From Phalacrocorax aristotelis (Eukaryota; Chordata; Aves; Suliformes; Phalacrocoracidae), in assembly GCF_949628215.1 (NCBI RefSeq), contig NC_134297.1, positions 3,410,001 through 3,474,000 of the forward strand: a stretch of DNA of 64,000 nt, given 5' to 3'. The notes below the pieces were generated by a model. It was given only the letters and a program-made list of their open reading frames with translations, did no database searches and had not been told where the DNA came from. A program made the translations under genes and the position numbers. This document shows positions 1-9,700 of this stretch, one piece after another. The stretch's first letter is position 1, and every line of letters starts with the position of its first letter.

Positions 1-683
1 CCAGTTCTTTTTTCACAGCTTGTTTTAGCTAAGGAAGCAGATTTTTTTCCTTGCCAGACCAGTACCGTTTCTTGTCATTTTCTGGTAGAAGCTGAGCAAA
101 TACATTTGGGGCCTGGGGTGTGGCATTTTCAAGTCTGGAAGATTACAGTGCATTTTGAGGTCTTTTACTTCATGACCCTTTCCTTTTGCATCCCCTTGCA
201 CCATTCTCTGTCACCTGCAGAACAAAATGAAAAGATTTCTATAGCCAATCCTGCCATCAAGTTGTGAGTCATGATCTCTAAAGGAGAATTGCTTTGTGTT
301 TTCCTTATAATTCCATAAAATGCCTCAGTGTTTTGTCTGAGGAAAGGACTCCCATGATTTGGACCTTGCTAAGTCACTGGAACTTGGTACTTCCTAAAAT
401 GTTTTAATTAATGCATTTTAATTGAGCAAACTGCAAGCCTTCCCTTTCCTTGGCAAGGCAGGAAAACTATGTCCATGTTATAAACTGGGGAGCAAAAGTG
501 GGGAGTAACCATGCCTTCCTGCAAAGTCAGGGATGGAAGCAGCAAGTCCTGACCTCTAACTTTTCTCTGAAAGGAACCCCTTCCCAATCCCTTATGGCCT
601 CTCAGACTCCTAGCTGCCCCACACCTCCTGCACCTCCTTGTCTCTCTGCTCCCTAATGCTACAATTACTTTGCTCCTTTTCAG
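1..683 (+). other. POU2F3: POU2F3 intron, 3' part
   Basis: Sequence leading to the acceptor at 681-683. I searched it for the preceding POU2F3 exon, which should resemble the mammalian N-terminus, and found none. No repeat or RNA gene recognised. Confidence 0.7.
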
Positions 684-788
684 ATTAAAACCGAAGACCT
701 CAGCGACTCCTTGCAATCTACAATCCCCTCCAGGTCAGGTCACCTTGTTCAGGGATCATCAATGATGCCTGGAAGCCAAATCGCGGGG
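684..788 (+). CDS. POU2F3: POU2F3 coding exon ([10 protein letters not shown] segment)
   Basis: First POU2F3 exon in the window: 105 bases, 35 codons, starting and ending in phase 0. It follows a TTTTCAG acceptor and ends at a strong GTAAGT donor. It encodes [11 protein letters not shown]..., the acidic N-terminal segment conserved in POU2F3. The preceding exon should be phase 0 and is outside the window. Confidence 0.9.
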
Positions 789-3700
789 GTAAGTGACTTT
801 GCTGCTTCAGGGATCCGGAAGTCTGAAATGGCACCGGCTAGTGAACCTCCAGAGAAGAGGCTGGTTTTGAGCCACTTGCCAAATTACATATGCCTTTTGA
901 CTGTGGCAAAGGAAGACTTGAGGGTGCAATGGATGCAAAATCAGAAAAGTGAGTCTGTGTTGGCAAAAGTCAGCTTTCTGTGACCGAGGAAGTGAGCTTC
1001 CTCCTCAGCCTCTTTTCTGAAGAAATTCTTACATGCGTTTAAAGGGAGACTGGACATGTGCTTAGAAGAGATTTCCTTTGAGGGTTTATTAAGTAGACAA
1101 ACCACACCATGCTCAGGAAATCCCTTGAATTGAAAATAATTGGGGGCTGAGACAACACCAAGGGGAAATGTTAGATATGCTTGCCCTGGTCTTCCTTTTT
1201 CATGAGTGTCAGGTTAATGCCATTGTTGGAGATAGGATTCCAGGCTAGAGTAACCCTTGATCTTAACCAATACAGCTATCCTTGAATATGTTGCCTCAAA
1301 TTGATTTATACCAGCGAAGAAATTAATTCCTCGAGGGATTTTTTTTCCCCTAACATTGAAAATTGGAGTTTAGCACTTAACTTGTTAAATTCTAGTCAGA
1401 ATTAGATGCCGGAAGGCCACACAGTTGCTCAGTAATCTCTTCCCTCATTCTTTCACAGGGTATTCAGATCCCTTACACAATTGAGGGACTGTTCAATTTC
1501 CCCAAAGCTTCAAAGGAGTTCTTGAGAAGCTCAAAAAGCTCACCTTATTGAGTAATGAGTTCCTTTAAAAATGTATCTCTAAAGAGAGTTCGTCTTATTA
1601 TTGCGGCTTTTTTTTGTTTTGCTTTTTGCTGTCTGTCCCAGGCAAGTGCAAACTTTTAGTCCCTAATCCCAGCAAAGGACCTGGGGCTGGGACCCCAGTG
1701 GTGTGAAAGAGCACTAGGATGTAATCCTCATCTCTCAGTACCTATTGCCTGCTCTGCTCAATGCACAGAGGGGAATTCCTGGCAGCTATGTGGCAAAGAA
1801 CAGGAAATGTTTTTGGACCTGATTACTGTGTCCATTGCAATGCAATTGCTGTCAGTGCAGAGAATCAGGCACTGTTGGGCATTGCTTCTTTCTCATCTCC
1901 TCACATGGCTGGCTGAGAAACGAGCCTTCTGTGGAAAGTAGGCTCTCAGTGTTTGTGAGATGGGACAGTCAGCTGCAATTCCTATGTAATTTTAGGGATT
2001 TCACTCTCTGAAAATACATTATCTGGAAGAAACCGATATCTAAGTGCTTTCACAAAACTAGGTTTTGACTGCCAGTGCCTCAGAAATGTCATTTTTAATA
2101 ATTGGCTCTTTCAGGTAAGAGTAGACAATTCTCCACGTGTGTGCTCAGAATTCTTCTTATACAGCTGAAAACTTCAGATCCTGAAGTACCTCTGGATCTG
2201 TAACTCTCCAGTGCATGAATTGGATAAATCCAGTCTGTTGGCAGTTAAATGAAAAGTGTGAATGGGGTCAAGGACAGTATAAAAGAACAGCGAAGCCTTA
2301 TAGGAGAGGTGATGCTGTGTGAAGAGCAGACATCTGAGTTTTGTTGTTCCCTTTGCTTTTTCCTGTAGGATATGAGCTCTCTTCACACCCTGCAGCAGCT
2401 TGTGTTGCTTCCTGGTCATATGCAGTCAGTTCCCCAGTTTCTTCTGTCTCAGTCTCAGGCCGGGCAACAAGGTAAGAGCAATAAAAGCTAGAAGGGGCAT
2501 TGTTATAAGCAGATATATATATAGGAAAAGATTCCTTCATGACTATTTATTTTAATCTGGTCTCTTAAGTTTTCCCAGCATGATGGTGTCTGTTCCCCTG
2601 CTATGGCACCAGATGCATTTTTCCCCTGCTCTTCCCCATGTGCTGGTTCCCACACCTGGGATGATCCCAGCAGTTGATCTGGGAAGGATCCAGTGCAGGA
2701 GGTGCTCCTGGTATCTGTGGCTTGTGTGCACCAAGAGTGCCACCTTGGGGCCAATGTTTGCAGACCTGGTAGGGATCCCACCTCTGAAAGTCAGGACAGC
2801 ATCTGGTTGGCTTTCGGCAAAACAGCAAGGAGCCTGCTCCTTGGCGAGCAGTTGTAGCCTGCCTGGGCTTTCAGCCTCTCTGGGTTAGCACTCTTCATTT
2901 CTTCCAGAAAACTGATGGGAGGTTGAGCTGTTCTCTCAAAGTACCTTAGAGGAAGAGCAAATCCAGGGAAGGATCTGAGCTGCTCTGGTGGAAGGATGAT
3001 GCTGGCACTAGAACAAACAGGTCTAACCTAGCTGGGAGCAACCTGGGGTTGAGAGCCAAGAGGTTTGGAGTTGCCAGTGGTTGTTCCCAAATCTTGCTCC
3101 AAGCCATGGAGCAGGAGAGGATGGGAGGTCTATCTACTTCTGAAACAGTATAGTCAGCTTTGTGACAGGGATGAAAGCACTGAGGGCTGAACCCAGCGCT
3201 TGAGAAAGCTCCTGTGTTTCTGGTTCTTTATGGCATTTCCCCAGCAACGGGGACACAGGCATGCCATTGATAAAGTTTTATGCTGCTTGTGGATAGACAA
3301 ACATAGGCTTTGATCCATAACCAGGCAGATGCAAAGGGACTTGGGTCCTTTGCTCACATTCTTGATTTATTCCAGCACAGAGGTCTGTCTGTCCCTACGA
3401 ATGACATTTCAGAATTAAAACCCTAAAATCTCTGCAGCTCAAATGCAATGGTACACATAGTCCTAAAGATAACATATTGTAGGAAAGTGGGAAACCTACC
3501 TCTCATTGACAATATATAAGCTCTTCTCTCTGCCAAATGATGCTGGGTGATGTATAAAGAAACTACTTTATGCATATTTAATGATAATCTAGAATTTAGT
3601 TTGTCTGAAATGGCAGGGTCAGGAGAATCTATTGCTTACTGTCTGCTTTTCTTAATATATAATAGGAAGCACATACCAGAAAACAGAACTTGCTTCCTTC

Positions 3701-6700
3701 TACTGAGTTAGAGTTTCTTCTGTAAGTGACTTGCTTTGGCAGCTACAACCCCTCCAACAGATGGCCACTTGTTTGGTCATGGCCCTTTTTGGTTCCAGAC
3801 TTGACAAAGACTGGATATTCTGGCCAGTAGCCAGGGTTTTGTGCAAGAGCACTTCCATTTGAATAGATGATTGCCAAGTTTTAATGACCCTTTGCCCTCT
3901 GCTTGCACAGCCACTGGGGAGTGAAAGTGAAGGCACAGGTTGGTTTTGTGGAAGTAGTTGTTTGGTACAGATACAGATGGAGTGCTCTTTATACCGAAGA
4001 GATGCACACGATATTCCTGAAGTTTTCTCTTGAGCCATCAGGGGAACACCCTCGATGTTTCCTGAGTTCTGACTGATGGGTACATCAGTTCGTGGATTTC
4101 AATGGCCAAAGAGACTTGGCTATGGCTTAACCTTTCCAAGACAACATGTGTTTTGGTTTGGGTTTAGTGTTTTAAAGCTGTTTTTAAGCCAGATAAATTC
4201 CCAGGTCTGATTCGTTATGCACTGATGTGATTCATTGTACAGCCCTTCAAACAGCTACTGCTGGGACACTTGAACAAGGGGGTCAGAGCTCTGTGCTGTA
4301 GAGGTGGAAACAGGCAGCCAGGTAGATGCTGGGAATACTGTCAGCCAAAATATTGCTGCTGAAGTCTTCATCTTACGGAAACACAGCCTCTGCCTCATCA
4401 GCTGTCAAACCGGTGATTCCTGAATCCAGTCCATAATTTTCATTTGAGGTAGAGCTTGGCTTTTGCAAAGGTGTTCAATCATGATTTTAAAGACTCCAAA
4501 TGACAGAGCATCCGCCATGTCCCTAGGCAAGCCATTCCAGTGATTAATTATCTTCACTGTTAAAAATGTGCACCTCATTACCAGCCTGCATTTGAAATTC
4601 AAAGTTGTTCCAGCATTAGAGAAGGCTTATTGAAACAGCAATCTAAATAAATAAATGGGATCCTACACATTCAGATCTAAATTAAAAAAAGGAAAGACAG
4701 AAAAAGAGGGGGGGGAGTGATTGATTCTGGAGATTATCTTTTTTCCTTTTTTAGCAGAAGTCCATAAATTTTTATAGTTTTCCTTATAATTGTCAGTTAC
4801 AATCAATAGAATATATTGACTGTTTCTGGAAAGGTTATAAATCCTCACTAAATTCTGTAGGCTTCACCCACAACAGTCTTGAAGAACCTAACTAAATTTC
4901 TAGGGAGCTACATTGCCTTGGACACTACTTAATCCTTCAGGACGTTCCCTGTAAGAGATATAGGCTTGTACATGGCAGTTTGTCAACTAACAATTATGCA
5001 GTCTCCATAAATACTAGGTTTTGTTAGTTTTATAGATTCCCCTTCTTTTTTCCTTTCATCATTTCAAGTCAGTTTATATATTCCAAAAGAAATTCAATTT
5101 ATTTGAAATACAGTAGGGTAGAAAAGAAAGGGTAAGATGGCTTCAAAATGACACTTCAAAATTAAATGTATAGTAGAAAGCAGAGTGGGTAGGATCATGA
5201 GATTAACTGTGTAGGTTCAGGATTTTTTTAACAAGATCAAGTGGCTGAAAGTTGAAGTCAGAAAAGCTTCTATTGGAAATAAGATGCACCTTTTTTTAAC
5301 AGCTACAGTGATTAAGCATTGGGAGAGATTACCACTAAGAATATAGTAAATACTCTGCTGCTTGGCATCCACAATCAAAGTTAGATGTCTATGCAAAATG
5401 TCTGTGCCCTGGTTCAGCCTCAGGTTAATGAGCTACACTCAGAGATCAGTGGGTGAGATATTTTACCTATACCATTATTGTAATAAACCCTTTCATGCTA
5501 AAAAAGCCATTAAAAGGACCTTTCCTTTCTCATAATCCGACTTAGAGCCATCCACATTTGTAACAGCTGAAATTCTCATATTTCGAACAAGAGATAGCTG
5601 ATATTTTCCATTCAGAGATTTCTGGGTCTTTCTCTGTGCAGAGTGATATTCAGTCGCCTAGGTGTTGATGAAGGAGCTGGTCTGCTCAGATGGGTCTTTT
5701 TTTCTCTCCTCAGCTTTGCAGCCAAACATCCTCTCCTTCCCTCAGCAACAGGGCAGCCTTCTCCTCTCCCAGCCGGGACCCAGCCTGGCATCACAGGTAA
5801 CTTGCCTCAACGTGCAGTCCAACATAGAGTCCCACCCTGAGAAGCACTCATCTACAAAAAGTGCTGCTTCGTTAAGGGCAAACGGCAGAGAAAATTGTGT
5901 GCTTTTCTATTGTTGTGACTCTATGCACCTTTTTTTGTTTTAACAGGCTGTGGGCCGGTCTGGACTCCCTGGATCATCAGTTGAACCCCACCTGGACGTA
6001 CCACAGCATTTGCAAGTGGCAAAGCACCTAACTCCATCAGGAGCATCTGAGGAACCCAGTGACCTGGAGGAGCTAGAAAAGTTTGCTAAGACTTTCAAAC
6101 AAAGGCGAATCAAATTGGGGTTCACGCAGGTGAGCAGCTTCATCAATGGGAAGGTTGGTGTCACTTGTGATGTGGATGTGTTGGGCTGGGGGAGTTTGTG
6201 GCAGAGGAGGGTATGGAGGAAGGGCTGGATTAGACACAGTTTGGCTTTCTTTGGAGCATCTCCTTCCAGACAGACGAGGAGACAAACCCTTCCTACCATT
6301 TCATTACTGTGACCTCATTATCTGCATCTTCATCAATACACAAAGGTTCGAGGGTTTGGGGCAGACTCTAGTGAGAAGATAAGTCATTTTCTCTGGAAGG
6401 CAGGTCACAGAAACTAGGCTGCACCTATTCTGGAAGCAGGCTGGGAGGTGCTCTGACAGCAGGAATTTATGAGGTTTTTTTCTGAGCTTATGTTGTGATT
6501 TGGATCTTCTCTGGCAGGGTGACGTTGGACTTGCCATGGGGAAGCTCTATGGCAATGATTTCAGCCAGACCACGATTTCCCGCTTTGAGGCTCTCAACCT
6601 GAGCTTTAAGAATATGTGCAAGCTCAAACCCCTGCTGGAGAAGTGGCTGAGTGACGCAGGTAGGTGACACTGCGTGCAGAAATGACACCAGACTTGGCTA

Positions 6701-9700
6701 GCGCATGAGAGGATCCACCCGGGAACCTCCAATAAAATCCAGGAAAATTGCAGCTGGAGCTAAGACCTCTCAGATCTGTGTCTGGTCTGGTGACAGACTG
6801 CTTTCCTCTGTGATCACACAGCAGGTTTCATAGCAGCCTAGATACCAAACTATAAATGTTGTTTCACTCTGGCAATGTGGGGTTCACGTTGCAATTTAGT
6901 GTCTGGGGCAGCCCCTTCCTGCACCGCCTTTTGCTCTATTGCATGGTCCAGGGCAAATCGCAGGGCTAGTCCATTCAGTCCCTCCTTGTGTAAACTGGAA
7001 AGAGTAGGAAGGGACTCCTCCTAAAGTGCTCAGAGATCAGCCTGTGAGCAGTAATTAGAAAAGAAAGATATCACTGCAAGGGGAAGCCCCACTAGCAGCA
7101 GTATTGGACTGGTGTCTTCTGCTGGCTGCGAGCCACTGTACGAGCGGCATTAGTCTCAAGTGCTTCACCTAGCCCTTCTGGAGTTGCATGTTTGACCAAT
7201 TTCTGTCAGGAGGCATCACCTACGTGAGACCTGACCCCAGTAATGTAAGTCAACATCTTTAACTGTGTGAAATTAAATAATTGGAAATGTGTGATCCTCT
7301 TCAGAGCAGGTTGGAAAGAGGAAAAATAGTGTGTTGATTAAAATTTCAGCATTCATATTTCTTTCCTGATTTGAACAAGATCATTGATGGATTGGGACCC
7401 TTGGAGCAATTTTATTCATCATTAGAGGAAGGATCCTCAATGTAGGAATATATTATTTACTTTAGGGGGTGCCATAGTTCCCAGAAAGGATCTAGGAATG
7501 AAAATACCTCATTGTCATCTTTGAATATCTCTCTTCCCTTCCCTCTTTCAACAGAATCGGCTCCTTTGGATTCTTCCATGAGCACTCCCAATTCCTACCC
7601 CTCAGTGAATGAGATGTTTGGACGGAAAAGAAAGAAGCGAACCAGCATTGAGACCAACATTCGCTCCACGCTGGAGAAAAGATTTCAAGATGTGAGGGGA
7701 AAATCTTTGAATGTGTTGTGAACTCTCTCCAAGTTTGGCATTTGCTAGGTCACAGTAGCACTGAATCATCAAAAAAGAGAGATCTTGTTTGGTTGTTTTC
7801 ATAGGAGGTTAGAAAATGCTTGAAGGGATCAACAGGAAAAGTGTCAAAAACAAAGAAATCAGACCCAATTATTTACTGGGTAAATGTGGTTTTAAGGGAA
7901 TTACAATTTTGCCACCACAAGTCCCCATTATCTTCCACTGATCAGTGCACTCGCCAGAGCTGATCACCTGCACCCACCTCTTCTCTTTGCGAGTTGGCAG
8001 GCGTTGTGTCGCAGCAGCTGTGTGGCCATGGTGCAGCACAGAAACGGATGCCCCATTGAGCAGGTCTTGTGAAACCACAGAACTGGTTGCTCCAGATATT
8101 GCTGCTGAATTTTTTCAGAAGTGGAACCTTTAACTTCCTAAGCATCAAGATTTTAAAGAAAAATCACTACAGAGCACAAACAGTGCGACTGTTCAATCAG
8201 TAGCACTAACTTGTTCATTGAGAATTTTTCATCAAAACAGTTTTTGACCAGCCCTCATTTTTTCTTGGTTTCTCCCTCCTATCTGATCATATCAAAATAT
8301 CCTCCTGCACCTGTTAATGAGAACAAAAGACAGTCATTGTCAGGTCATTACGGGCACCTCATTTTTAGCTAGTATGAGGCATTCTTTGTAATGGGCAAGC
8401 TGTCTTGGCATCTCTGTGCTAGGTATTTTTGACCTTCAATGTCTCCAACTCAGTTCAAAACCCATAGAGCTAAATGCTGTGAAATGCACCAGAAAATAAG
8501 TGACTCAGAAGAAAGGATAGGTACTGTTATTTCCCTTTATAAATGAGGGATGGAGGAAGAAAGAGAAGAAATGGCTTTTCTGAGATGGTGCAGGTAGGTG
8601 TACAATCAGCACTCAGAGGTTGTGTGTCCTGTGTAGTGATAAGATGACCACCAGTCATTAGCTTCCCCTCAAGCAATGGTTTAGGGTGCTGTTAAGATCA
8701 AAGAGCGTGGTGCTTCATGCAATAACAGGGCCAGATACTGTGACTCATCCCCCACTGATTTCATGAGACTCAGTGTTGAATGAGAAGCACTTTCTGGTTC
8801 ACAGAACATAATCTCTCACCCAAATATTTACCCTTTGTTTTAGAAGTAAATTTTCTCCCCTCCCCAGTTTACAGCCAACCCCACCCTCGTCCTCTGCCTT
8901 TTGAGCAGCAGCAGCATACACTGATGCTGTAAGTTATGGCTCTTTGGGGCTTTCTTTAACTTCCTGCCCTTTCTCAGCAGAACCCCAAGCCCAGTTCAGA
9001 AGAGATATCCTTGATAGCAGAGCAGCTGTCCATGGAAAAGGAGGTGGTTCGGGTCTGGTTCTGCAACCGGCGCCAGAAGGAAAAACGGATCAGCTGCCCA
9101 ATGCCATCCCCCATCAAATCACCTATCTACAATTCCAGACTGGTGAGAGACTTTGGATTAAGGAGTTCTACATGCCAACCCAGACAGGAAGGGAAAACGG
9201 TGGGGGGATGCATCAGGGTTTGCTGGAAAATGAAACAGGACAGGACATTTCCTTGTACGCACAAGTCCCTGAATTGGTGGCAAGCCCACTCCATGGTCCA
9301 GTGGGGGATTACACCTGCAGGAGTGTGCAGAGAGGCAGCTGGGCTAGCCAGGGATTGGGCATATACTCAACATCCCCATCTCATGCCCACACTTACAGAA
9401 CATTTATTTTTATTCTGTTAATGGAAACAACAGAAAGAGAATACAAATTTCCTAGAAAGTACAATTCAGTTTAATTATAGGATAATTTATCCAAATAGGG
9501 GTGCTATCCCAAAACTTTTCACCCTGAACCTGGTAAAGAAAAGCTTTGCAAAGTGAATGGAGGAGGAATCAGCATTCCATGGAATGAGAATTACATCCAT
9601 GCATGTCAATTTAGTTAACTCTGAAACCTAATGGTAACTATTCATATATCAGTTTGTTGGTTTACAACTGTGCAGAAATGCAGAATATACTTCAGTAGTG

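Noticed and set aside
9011-9474. Long open frames starting in the POU2F3 homeodomain exon and running on to 9421 or 9474
   Set aside because: The first part is the real exon. After the GTGAGA donor at 9143 the read-through has no POU2F3 similarity, and the frame rejoins correctly at the exon at 10706.
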